DNA of 64,000 nt from Liolophura sinensis (Eukaryota; Mollusca; Polyplacophora; Chitonida; Chitonidae), in assembly GCF_032854445.1 (NCBI RefSeq), contig NC_088301.1, positions 45,309,187 to 45,373,186 on the forward strand, read 5' to 3'. Both the position numbers and the translations under genes were made by a program. This document shows positions 37,400 to 49,316 of this stretch, in pieces; position 1 is the first letter of the stretch; every line of letters begins with the position of its first letter. Below the pieces are notes generated by a model. That model worked only from the letters and a program-made list of their open reading frames with translations. It had not been told where the DNA came from and ran no database searches.

Positions 37400-38240
37400 C
37401 AGACATGATTTTTTTCCGCTTTTTAGCGGAATTCCGCTTTTTCTTTGTTCAGTTTCGATTAATTTACCTGTTTTCCGTTTTTTTTTTTCTGTGTAGTAAC
37501 ATTTTGTAAAGTTCCGATTTATCTCCTCAAAATAAAGTCGATTTGCCGATGCATGGCTACCGAAATCTGGCATTGCCGGAGGTTATAATGTTATCTGAAT
37601 GGAGTCTATTGTCCAGTCAGATCGTGTGTTTCATTAAGCCGAACTGTTTCAACCAATCGGGAACAAGATACCATTATTCGAAGGCAGAAGCAGAGCCAGC
37701 CCGGTCAAAAATGGCGGCAACGTCTCGGAGTATCGTGGATCGATCAGATAAAGATTTTGATGCGCGTACAGTGGACAAGGGGTTGACGAAAAGGAAAGCC
37801 AAGGAGTTGTGTCAAAAGGCAGCCAAGAAAGCCAGAGTGGAACACCATGGTGCCATTGAATGAAAAACTGGATAGTTGTATTCTGTGCCATAACATGCCA
37901 ATCTAAACATTTGACTGAAAATGCTGAAAATGACCTGTACACTACTAACAATGTCTGAACCAGAAAAAATCTGTTACATGTATTAAATTTTGGCTTTGGT
38001 ACAAAAATGCATTCTTCTCTCTGTCCAGAAGATTAGAGTTCTGTGGGGACAAAGCAGATGGGAAAATCTGTAAGTCAGAAAACAGTGTAGGGTTTCTTCA
38101 TATTTTACAGGATTCTAGTTTGATTTTAATAGCCAAAAACGTCCCAGAATTCATTTTCAGCCACGCAGATTTTTCTAGCTTCCGGGGCCTAGGCGGCCCC
38201 TGGACCCCGGCCTTTTTGGGCTATCATAGTAAATTTCAGC
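37400..38240 (+). mobile_element. Decayed DNA-transposon-like segment (hAT-like, tentative)
   Basis: A GC- and CpG-richer block with a palindrome near 37420 (AGCGGAATTCCGCT) and a right part near 38150-38215 (CTTCCGGGGCCTAGG, then GGCCCCTGGACCCCGG). The right part resembles 63310-63335 inside another element. It contains a short basic open frame. Ends are not defined. Confidence 0.4.
37711..37863 (+). pseudogene. Short basic 50-codon frame, probable transposon-gene remnant
   Basis: Starts MAATSRSIVDRSDKDFDA and ends in a Lys/Arg-rich stretch (KRKAKELCQKAAKKARVE) before TGA. The style is that of the N-terminus of hAT/zinc-finger transposase-derived proteins in marine invertebrates (impression, not searched). 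No continuation is seen downstream, so it is read as a remnant. Confidence 0.3.
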
Positions 38241-38897
38241 TATTTTCTTGGTTCACCACAATCATGTCTGAGTATAATAAAAAAAACTTGCAGCTTGGGG
38301 AGTAAAACCAAATCACTGAACATAGTCTGATAGTTGACAAGTTATCACATTTAACTGCTGAAATACAGCCTTGTGTCACTTTATCTTAGTACATGTAGGG
38401 GTGTTTATGTTAACTCATCGGAACACACTTCACATAGCCTAGGCAGAATCATGTAAAGAAAAATGCAGTGGTGTTAATTACAGATTTTTAGATCTCACTG
38501 GTCTAGAATTACTCAAAATACTGTAGCGGTTCAGATGTTGTTGGTATTTGTCTTATGTGCTTTTGTTTCTTATGATGTCTTCTCAAGCATGCAGGTACCT
38601 ATGAGTGCGACACAATTCAATCACTTTAATCCTGTTTGATATTTAACGTGCCGAACGAAGCTTGTTAAATGAACAAACCAATCAGGATTCTTTCCCCTGA
38701 ACTCGGAGACGCCGCTACTGTTTGAATCCGATTTCATAACATTCCCTGAACTCGGGCTATTATCCAGTATGACTTGCGCATGAGATTTGAAATTCCTGTA
38801 CGAAATGAAAGTTCTCCAACAACAGATTTTCAGTGAATCAGATGATGAATATTTATTATGACGAGGGAGGAACCAGCAGTTGACACAAGTACCAAAC

Positions 38898-38977
38898 AGT
38901 TAAGTGTCATATGGGACAGAATCTCAGTTAAGTTTCATATGAGACAGTCCCAGATGAGTGTCATATGAGACAGTCTC
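38898..38977 (+). repeat. Three tandem 26-28-bp repeats
   Basis: Three units of the type AGTTAAGTTTCATATGAGAC followed by AGTC/ATC, at 38898-38925, 38926-38951 and 38952-38977. They lie directly upstream of a longer tandem duplication. Confidence 0.85.
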
Positions 38978-39320
38978 ACAAGACTCTTGTCTCAAATTAT
39001 GATGCCAAAGTTCAGTTGATTTATTCTGGTATATAGTCCACTGTGGTCCACTTTTGATATCTCAGATAATTTCTACTTGCATGGCACTGGAGCTGGATTC
39101 CCAGATTTCGTGAGACTGGAGGGTCCCAGAATTTTGGGACTGGGAAAAGTCTCATGAGACTCCTGCTTCAAATTATGGTATCAAAGTTCAGTTGATTTAC
39201 TCTGATATATAGTCTCTGTGGTCCACTTTTGATATCTCAGACAAGTTCCATTTGTTTGAGCCTGGAGCTGGATTCTCAGGTATCGTGAGACTGAGTTCCA
39301 GAATTCTGGGACTGGGAAGA
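38970..39320 (+). repeat. Tandem duplication, period about 176 bp
   Basis: Shared landmarks are CAAATTATG at 38993 and 39169, AAAGTTCAGTTGATTTA, GTGGTCCACTTTTGATATCT, GAGCTGGATTC and CGTGAGACTG. The copies differ by small indels and substitutions. Confidence 0.85.
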
Positions 39321-39479
39321 TTCCCAGATTTTTTACACTGTGTTCCCGGCTTCCTGGGACTAATTCCCACCAAGTGTCAACTGTCTCTGAATTCTCAAAC
39401 TGGATCACAAATCACTTTTCTTGATACTGGGACTATTTCCCAATTCACGGTACAAGAATTTTCCCACTCTTAATAAAAT

Positions 39480-39960
39480 AGCTACTTACTGCGAATACTT
39501 ATCAGCAATTTGGTGACTACTCTCGGCAAATTCCAAGGCCATCTGCAGACGCTGAAAAATCCGCCTATTTATACATTTCCACATGGTGTGGGAAGAGCCA
39601 TGAACCGAATCAGGAGACTCTGATTGGTCACAAGAGACATTTTTGACAGTTTGTAAACACAGATGACACGATGACGTCATCGCGATCGCCACCAAGAACT
39701 CCAAAATAATGGCTTTGTTTTGAAGCCAAAATGTAAATGTCAGTGTCTGAAAAGTCCATATTTTTATCCATATTACTCAAAAAGTATAAGCAATTTCCAC
39801 ACAAGGGTATTAAATGATAAATTCCTTTTTAAACTGTGGTGGGAAAATCCTGGCCCGCTTTCTAAAAGCCTGTAAGTGCGGGTTCTACAGACACCCTAAT
39901 GACCATAAATGTACAAAAATGGCGGCAACACAAACTTCTGCTTTCGAGGTTGAACTGAGC
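39480..39960. promoter_or_regulatory. CpG patch with a CRE palindrome; candidate promoter
   Basis: Contains TGACGTCA inside ATGACGTCATCGCGATCGCC (39669-39688). On the minus strand an open frame ends MALEFAESSHQIADKYS before a GTAAGT donor near 39486; on the plus strand AAAAATGGCGGCAAC lies near 39907. No downstream exon could be linked on either strand, so a lost gene or promoter is as likely as an active one. Confidence 0.25.
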
Positions 39961-42888
39961 ACAATGCATATCATATTTTATGTGTGAAACAAGAACGAAA
40001 ATAGAAGGTAAATACTTTCCAGATAAGGCAATGGCATAGAATTTCGTAACTTCTACATTATCATCATTACATTGCTGAAAAATACTTATAATTATCCCAA
40101 ATATGTAGGAATGCCGATACTACAACAACAACAACATCACTCGTCCATGAAACAGATAAACGTAAGTTTAAAACTTCCTACGAGAATAAATGAACGCAAT
40201 ATTGTCAAAATATTGACTTTGTAAATTAATTAGTATGGCCTCAGATAACGATCTTAACAAAACTTCCTTGAAAATTCATTAAGAAATGAATATATGAAAC
40301 TTCCCTGCGTTAAATTTATTTCTTAAATCCTACTTCCTTAAATTCCGCTACAATACATTGTTGTCATAACATTGCAAAGGGACTTGTCTACCATGGTAAA
40401 TGTAGGAGAGGACACTTGAGGTGGGATAAGCTCAGTGGGTCACCTCCAATCTGAAGAAGATCCTCAGGGTACAGGCGTTACTGTAGAGGTCATTTCTGGT
40501 CAAGCTGGGGTGGGGTGTGGGTTGAACTGATATGAGGTAGAGATTCAAATTGGATATTGGGGTAATAGGGTTAACAGAGGCGGCTAGGGATAGCCATATG
40601 ATGACCCAGACAGACCAGTCAAACAGAAAAACAATATAGCTTTATGGATTATGACAGATCTGCTGGCTACTTTCATAATTGGTTTTCCATTCAGTTACAC
40701 TGGGAATTTGACTAATGTAATGACAAAATCCTGTATGCTAGTCCAGTGCAAAGCTGTGGGAATTGACCTTACCTCAGGGACAAGTCCATTGTACTGCCAC
40801 CCATGTCTGCCCACTGTTTTTCCAGTTGTGATCATGATTAGTACAGATGTACAATGTACATGATTTGTGTACAGCCACTGCAAAGTGGTGTCATAATTTG
40901 TTATGATCTGTTCCACTGGATAAAACTCTAGAGTTTGCTTCAAATCATGCAAATGGTTTAAAACTGTCAACATCAGATGTTGATTTTCATACATGGTGAT
41001 TAAAATTTTTCTTCTTGTCAAATGACTTTAAATAAATTGTGGAAATTGAAAATGTAACAGCCAGTGTACATGTATGTATCTTAGCATTGTGCTTCATTAC
41101 ATGATAAATGAATTTACACATATTATGTTCAATAATTTACAGTAGTCTAAAGGAAGAAGAAGGCTAGAGCTAGTACAATATACGTATCTTCACATTAGCT
41201 CACCAAAGCTCTGAAGTAGCCCAGATTTGTCCTTTCACTCTAGGCTTGCTATCCAGGAAAAGTATTTTTTCTTGGCTCAGACATTGTTGGCATTGTTCTG
41301 TATGAGGACTGTGGTAAGAATTATTTGCCGAGGAGAAATGTGCTACACTGAAGCAAAATCTAAGCATGATGTACATGTACTACTGTATGTAAACAGAAGC
41401 AACCAATCTAAAAAATACCCTTAGGACTTAAGTTGGTGTCTGTTCTTGTATGGAAGATGTGTAGAAATAGCTGTAGGGCTGTTTGTCAGGGTCAGCAGGA
41501 TGTGTTTGACTTGTGTCAATAGCGCAAGATATTGTACATTGTTTGGGACATGACTGTTCATATAGTATCATGTGTGTAGTACAATACCCTCTGTCTTGCT
41601 GACCAATGGTTAGTCGGGATAAACTAGGGTTACATTTGCACACACAAGTACATCTCTTCACTGCCTACTCTGTTTCTTATTACAGTGTTTATTTGGACAA
41701 TGTCTTGGACAATGATAGTTAGAGGTCTAATAGCCTAGTGCCCGTGTTTTTGGGACTTTTTCATTCCCTTTAAAAACGCATGCCAGACTGCATGTACAAA
41801 GATTTGCATAAATAATACAGCTGTGTGTAAGGCTGACTTCAGGATCAAATATGTGTGTATGATGTTTCAGCCTCGAGTTGAAATTCATTGAATGTATTAG
41901 ACATCACGTTTTCAAGGGTGAATGCACATACAGATTTATCTGACATTATGGTACAATTCTTCATATTGCATACCAAGTGATAGTCTGGTCTGTAGATTAT
42001 ACGTTCTTGTTCATGTATGCCAGTATCTAATGATAGAGTATTCATGTGGCTAGTACAGTTCTGGGTGTTATTACAGTACTTAGATGTACCATAGAGAATA
42101 TTACAGCCTCCACTGTCCAGCAGGCTGTATGTACCTGTACAACATGTGTGCCAGGCTGGCTGCCAGCCACAGTGGTGCAATGTGGCTGTAATGGAATGGG
42201 GGAAGCTTTGAGAGCAAAATCAATATAGTTACTATGGTGGTCCAGTTCTGGCTAGTGGCCCTTCGCTCTGTCTGTTCAAACGACCCCCACAAATTGGATC
42301 TTTTTTGCGTTTATTTGGCGAGCGAGGTCGATGCAATAATGGGAAGGTTATTGATGACATTGTAAATGTTACTTGTCTTAAAACAGGTTGATTTAAGCCC
42401 ATGACATTTTTCAAGACTTGTTTGCTCATAGATAATGCTGATTTGTTTCACAGTAGAAAGGTAAAATATTGCTCTTTAGAGAGAGTATTGTTATGTTATG
42501 GTAATATATGATGTTCCTTTAGAGTGTTCTGAAATTTTGATTTGTGCTCTTGCATAATTGTTTTGTCTATGTACTTAGTTTTGGATTATCTCTGGATATT
42601 GTGATTGCATTATTTGAGGTACTGCAAGGCCATAATTAAAAATGTTTGTTGGGTAACCCAAGCAACCTCTTGAAGAAGGGCACTACTTGTTGAGCTTTGG
42701 TGGAATTCCTTTTTTCTTTTTATGTCAAACTTACTTTCTTTTGAATGTCCTTTAAGCATGTGATGTGATATGCTTAATTATACATTTAAGGAGTACTTGA
42801 TTTTTCAAGTTATTTTCAGAGAATACCCTCAAATGAATAGATAGAAAAGTTGTACTGGCTAAATACATGTACTCTATCAAAGCGCATC

Positions 42889-42987
42889 TGGTCTGCCAAC
42901 AACCTGCAGAAGGCAGTGGGATGGTCACAGTCATATTTATAAGTGAATATTCTTGAGCATGGCATAAAACACCAAATAAATAAATAA
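42889..42987 (+). mobile_element. tRNA-derived SINE, 5'-truncated, with 13-bp target-site duplication
   Basis: 3' part of the family with AATATTCTTGAGCATGGC and the tail (AAAT)n. The duplication ATCAAAGCGCATC at 42876-42888 and 42988-43000 is exact, which points to a fairly recent insertion. Confidence 0.92.
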
Positions 42988-45900
42988 ATCAAAGCGCATC
43001 CTGTTAAAAATAGAGAGGATATGAAGAGACCAGCTACGTTTATTACACTGTGATTTGTGGGGAAGAAGTATATTAACCATTTCCAGAAATAGAGCAGATT
43101 ATGTAATAGACCAAAGAAAAAAGAAAAAAAAAAGTATGATAAACATACATGTATTATGTAGGCCTGCAAGGAGCACTGAATAGACCCACATTCTATTTCT
43201 CTTGCCTGGACTGATATTAACCATACTCCATACATTCAGTCATGTGGTCCCTTCCATTGGGAGTGTCAGCCAGCTACTGCACATGAAGCTGCTTAGCCAG
43301 TCATCTGGCTTCATGTGGAGCCATAATTTTCTCATAATGGATTTTCAAGTCAAACTACATTTACGGGCGATTTTGTGCACAGCTTGTGAATTCTGCTTGT
43401 GTGTAGTCTGAGGAAGTTGACATCGTAGTGGTAAATGGTTTACTGAGAATACGCATGTGAGGATACCTGAGGGACTAGCATGTGATTCACCCAAAGAGCT
43501 GGGTGTACAGATGTTCTGTACTATAGTATACATGTGTTTGTATGTTTTGATAACCATCATCTTTAATTATACATCTAGAAGTTTTTAGTTAAGGTTAGAG
43601 TAGATGTACATGTAAGACAAAAAAGAAATGTGTTCTGAATTTTATGGAAATGGTTTCATTGCATAATCACTTCAATTTACTCTTTATGTGACTAGATAAG
43701 CTACATATATCGATCATGTAAATTTTTACTTTGTTTATGGTTGATTATATATCACATTGACTTGTTTTCTAGAGGATGGTGTTATAATTCCAATCAGATG
43801 CATGTACATGTAAATTACCTGGATGTACTTACTAAAGTGAAGAGCCAGCATATACATGTGTATACTATTATTGGAGGAATGAATCAGATGTTAACCGCAC
43901 TTGCAGGTGACTCATTAGTGACTAAATCAGCAGGTAATAAGTCTCTTGCTTTATCATTCTGCCAGATTCCATCAGTTAAATGTAGATTTGTGGTTCAGAA
44001 ATTTGCCATAGTCGTTTTGGCTTCTGTTGTAATGATGTATGTACATGTGTCTCATGATTATATGCTATTACTAGTATTCACTATTTTTATCCATGAATTC
44101 GTATGCTATAATATGCATGATATTATGAGTGGTAATTTAATGTATTTGGAAATATAGGGTTTTCCATGTTAATTAATCAATAAATAGTAATCAACAATTT
44201 GATTTTATTTCACTGATATTTGATTTTCTCATGGACAGCTCCCCAGTTAAAGGCTAAAATACATAATGGATTAAAGAATCATGAGTTTGACCTTTAAAAA
44301 CATTTTCAGAAACCCCCTTGATAAAAGCATCACAAGGATGTGGAAGCTTGAAATGTCTGAGCCAACTGTTCATCATACATTATTAATTATTATTGATTAT
44401 TCACATTTTCTACATTAGTTTGGCCTGTATGGTTGAAGAGATTGGCCCAAGGCCCCTGGTCATGTCAACTATAGATAACCAGCATATCCAAACAGAACCA
44501 TACAATGCAAAGTAAAGGGATTTTCTGGTGTGCTAGTCCCTTCACATTTGGGCTGTTCATTGCTTGAATAATCACAGACTTGACCTCAAACGACTGGGTT
44601 CCAGATTCTTAAGGGCTGTATAGAAACAGTTCCAACTTGGCAGTTGTCTGTGCTCTTGAGATAAAAGATCATTTGCCTGGAGTGTACTATAAAGTTGTCA
44701 GTTACTTTACATATATTTCTAGTTGCTCTCCTGGTGCAGATGTCTTTGATGATGATGTGCATGTCTCAGATCTACTGGACCATAATGATTGCTGCTGAAT
44801 TCGATACTGGCATCTTTGTTATTTCAGCCACCTACCTTGCATTGTAAGCTTTGTGTATATGTATCTCTGCCAGGCGTTCATGAAGTAGCTTCCAACCTCA
44901 GTGAGACCTTTTGCAGTTGCCTAAGGACATACCTTGGGTTCCAATACTTCAGAACAAAATCTGTGTCTTCATCAGAAAGCTGGATCTACCTATCAGGACT
45001 TCGCAGATCAAAGAAGCTTAATCAGCTTAAATGTAAATCTTGACCTTTTCCAGACTGCATGTAGCTGCTAGAGGCTCACCGATATGTGAAGGACAGCTGA
45101 TTTACTGTGCAACAGCCTAGTATAATACAGTATTAGACAGATAGTACAGTGTACAGATTGGAAAAGAACACCCCACTCCAGTAATCTTCACATGGCTTTT
45201 GTGCTTTACTGCCTAGAATAACTTGCTTCGAACTTCTTTGCAGACCTGATTTGTTCAAAGTTTAGGATTAAGGGCAAAATTCCACTGGAAAGAACTATTT
45301 AGAACCTGGTGTAATTCTTCAATGTTTTCACATGTTTGCAAGGCGTTTATTCAAGCATATTTTGATGTCATTATTCTGTGTAAACTGGTGAAATTATATT
45401 TTTTGTAAGCCCCTTATAAGCCCTGAAACTGGCTAACCCAACTAATGTTGTTTTGTCTGCAGAGTCAAATAAAAAATGTGCATAAATTCCACTGAAATGT
45501 GCAATATAATTTATTCTGATATTCTTTTTCCACTAGTCCTCTATATTGTAAGAAATAAATATTATATTATTATATTCAGACGATGGTATGCTTGACAGTT
45601 GCAGATATGGTTTTACGTGTATCTGTTGCAGACTTGGTTGTGGTTGTCTCATCTAATAGGATTGGTCTTCAGATTATGTTTTCATATCTCTGTAGATCTA
45701 CAGTGTATGTGATGCTTGCTAGGGAGGAATCTAATGGTGTTCATTTCACATACTTGGACTGCTTCTGCGCTAGGTACAGTGTTGTTTTAGTTTCCATGGT
45801 AACAGCAGATTCTTCCCAAAAAGCGTTCTTTGTCGCCAGGTGTTTTTGTCTTGTGTAAGCCAGAATGTTTATATTGTAGGATAGAGCAGTTCTCCTGGAA

Positions 45901-46735
45901 GACACATTGCAGTGTAACGTAATCTGCAGGAAAAACACGTGCAAAATGTCAGTTCATTGAAAATGACCCAGAGCTTACAAATGCTTTTGAACTTCTTTAG
46001 CTTTTAAATTCTAATAATCTAAGTGCTCTTCAGTGAATATATTTATCAGCCTTGATTCGACCAGTAACTTAAGTGCTTGTTGGTAAGTGTGAATTTAAGT
46101 TGTCTAATCTAAGTTTTTCATTGACTGGAATCTAAATCTGTTTCTTTTTGGCTACAGTACTAACAGTGGGCCTGTTCTCCATTCCCAGTGTCCTGATACA
46201 CAGGAGAAACACTAGATAAGTTGCCAGTCAGTCTGAAGTTGGTATGCTGCCAGACTGTCTACTACACAACAACCAGATTGTCTGTGGCGTGGGAAACATG
46301 AGAGAAAAAGATCTAGAATTAAAAAAACCTGCTCCGAGCAAGTGAGTGGTGAACTACTAGATTTGATATACCTGTTACCCATACTTTAATGCACCATATG
46401 GTAGCATCAAAGGTCAGATAGCAAGGACAAAAGGTCAGAATGCTAAATGGCTTAAATCCATACATGTAGCTTATTTCGTAACTAAATTTATGCATTGAAC
46501 CTTTATTCACATAATGGATTATTGATATAATTGGAAAAACTCTTAGTCTCTCATATCAAAATACAGTTTTTGAAGTAAGAGACATACATGCACATGAATG
46601 CAAGTATACCTTCACAGGTACTATTACTGCTAGTACTAGCATCTAAGAAATCCTTTAATCATATACCTGGATACATAAATGATACATGCCCCGTTTAGTT
46701 TCTCTGACTACATGTAAGTACATGTACAATGTGCA

Positions 46736-47137
46736 TAGGTACAGATGTCATTTTAGAAAGTGGATTAAGTAACAGTATTATCGTTAATAGGGATTACACT
46801 TTCTGAATATAGCACAGATTCTAGTGCTGAAATTTGGCTGAGACCACTGCAGTTTCAAACCAGCGGCCTCAAAGTCGGGCACCAAATCGCGAGCAATACA
46901 TGTCAACCCTCTAGACCACTCGACCAACCAGGCCTTTCACAAAAATAGAAGGTAGTTGACCGCTAGACTTCACAGCGAACATGCATTACCCCTGTGATGA
47001 TCACAAAGGTTGTCACTCCCTTAGGTGAATATATCAGATAGGTACAGATGTCATTTAGAGAGTGGATTAAGTAACACAGTATTATCGTTAATAGGGATTA
47101 TTCAGAAAGTGTAATCTATTAACGATAATACTGTTAC
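46736..47137. repeat. Composite repeat: 60-bp direct copies, 38-bp inverted copy, tRNA-like core
   Basis: The segment starting TAGGTACAGATGTCATTT occurs at 46736-46797 and 47039-47100. An inverted copy of its GTAACAGTATTATCG... end lies at 47099-47137, giving a local hairpin (47071-47093 with 47117-47137). Between the direct copies lies a minus-strand tRNA-like sequence. Confidence 0.85.
46846..46946 (-). repeat. tRNA-like sequence (class II style), probable SINE head
   Basis: Read on the minus strand: A-box-like TGGTCGAGTGGTCTAGAGGG and B-box-like GGTTTGAAACT. The spacing suggests a Ser/Leu-type tRNA ancestor. The acceptor stem is not closed. Confidence 0.4.
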
Positions 47138-47547
47138 AATGTGCAGGTACACATACACTATATATGTATACATGTGTGCATTTATTCTTACTCTCATTTT
47201 GTTGTTCAGGTGTCATAGTTGAATAGAAATCTGAATGTACAAGTGATGAATTTGCAGTTTCTGCTTTGTGTGTTTTTTAGGTAGCTATGTGCTTCTTATT
47301 GTTTGAGGGTTGTTCCTCATCAAACAGAGCTGAATCATTGTCTTCCAGTATAAAACTCTCAAAGTAGTCATTTGCTGTTCAAGCTTTTTAATTCGTCAGC
47401 TGACAGTAGGCATTACCTGTCTGTAAGCAGGGTTTGAAAGCATTGTTTCTGGTAGAAGCTCTATACATCCATCATGGCTCCTGGATTGTTAAAGTGTGCG
47501 CTGAAATCAGTAGTGTTTTCTCTGTATTTAGACATTCTGCTTGAAGG

Positions 47548-47722
47548 GTTCTCTTTGCCAAGGTGTTTAGCGTGCCAACACGGCACAATGCCCCAGGAGC
47601 CTCTCAGCTATGCAGTGGCTGTGAGTTCAAGTTCAGCTCATGCTGGTTTCTTCAGATGGTAATGCCACCCCTATTCCTGAAGTGAAATATGGCATAAAAC
47701 ACCAATCAAATAAATAAATATT
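47548..47722 (+). mobile_element. tRNA-derived SINE
   Basis: Head CCAAGGTGTTTAGCGTGCC, B box GAGTTCAAGTTC, then AGCTCATGCTGG and GGCATAAAACACCAATCAAA with an AAATAAATAAAT tail. The middle is shortened. Confidence 0.85.
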
Positions 47723-49116
47723 CTGGCCTGATAGGAGACTCAAATTTTATGTCTTAGTTTATATGTGCGATGTACATACCACATGGTGAACTCCACAGGG
47801 TAGCATGGCAGTTGATACATGTGCAAGTTATCATCAGTTGATCCGCTGCTTGTACCAGAGGTGCATATATAGCATCACTCCTTATCTGTCAGTCTGTGAC
47901 GGATAAGTTTTCTGCATTCTAAAACAGTCCATCATATCGAATTGAAACATGGTACAAATTTGGGACCTTTTTTGACTATTTTAACATTGTAGCCTTTTGT
48001 TCACTTTGACATACATGCATAGTCATTATTTTGATGGCTCAAACCAGTTGGGGACATGTAGTGCTTGAAATTGAAATCATTCTGTTTTGGTTTGTTTTTT
48101 TTCAGCTTATTCAGATTATGTTTGATGCTGAAATTTTCATTTTTTATTTAGGACATCATCTTACCACAAATTAATGAAACTTTGTAACTTTCCTAATTTG
48201 GGTGTTAAGTCAGTGTGAACTTGAGTGTATTCTACATTGTGCCAAAGCAGATTGTCTGGCGTAAGGTTCACCCATGCTCTCTTGCCTTTGTGTAACTTAT
48301 ACAATATGTACAACGTCTGCCTTGCACCTAATATAGGCCTTTGTTATAGCCATGAGCAATTCTATCGATCCCCTATAGCTGAAAGACAAAGAAAAAGGAC
48401 TGAGTTGCGTCAAGCTTTGTTTTGAGTAGCTGTAGATGAATTAATAGATTTCTGAGAGACTCTGTTTCTCACTGTATAACTGCCGTTTTCCTGATAAGGG
48501 CCCGTTCAACACCTGCCCAAGGGAGTGAACTGTGCTACTGTTGCTCCATCCATTGGACAAAATTGCATTTACATTTACGTTTATCATTGTGTGCCAAGCT
48601 ACATGTACGGTCTTAATTAAAACATTTGATAAAGGTCTGTTATAATCTGACTGATCCATCTGATGTCATAATCATTATTAATATTAAGTGAAGTACTGCA
48701 CTTTTGATGTCTTGTTCAGTGCACAGAGGGTTTATATTTGGTACATGTCAAAACCTTCTCCATTGCTGCTTAATGTGCATGTTGCAAACAGATTATAATA
48801 ACATAAAATTGATAAAATGTCTTTCTACTATATTTTAAATATTTTATGAACACTGAAGATTTTAACATATATATACACGTATCACTAGTTTGTCTTCTGT
48901 TTTTCAGGGCTTTGCATTTTATCATCTAACATTTGTACTATTAAGAGTACTGTAAAAAAAAAAAAAATTTCTTGTGAGGTAATAAATTATTATCACAAGT
49001 GCATGTGATTTGTAACCAAAAATATATATATATGGCACAATATTTCAACAACTGAACTGATGATCTTATGATTATTGCATGTTTATGCCTGATGTCCTTC
49101 AGGGTGTTGACAGTAA

Positions 49117-49316
49117 NNNNNNNNNNNNNNNNNNNNNNNNNNNNNNNNNNNNNNNNNNNNNNNNNNNNNNNNNNNNNNNNNNNNNNNNNNNNNNNNNNNN
49201 NNNNNNNNNNNNNNNNNNNNNNNNNNNNNNNNNNNNNNNNNNNNNNNNNNNNNNNNNNNNNNNNNNNNNNNNNNNNNNNNNNNNNNNNNNNNNNNNNNNN
49301 NNNNNNNNNNNNNNNN
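49117..49316. other. Assembly gap, exactly 200 N, with duplicated flanks
   Basis: The sequence TTATGCCTGATGTCCTTCAG and the following GGTGTTGACAGTAA end immediately left of the gap and recur 20 bases to its right, preceded on both sides by GATTATTGC. The two contigs probably overlap, so there may be no missing sequence. Confidence 0.95.

Noticed and set aside
43741-44157. 138-codon plus-strand frame
   Set aside because: Composition is that of AT-rich intron or intergenic DNA, with many His/Tyr/Met from ACATGT motifs, no domain and no splice context.
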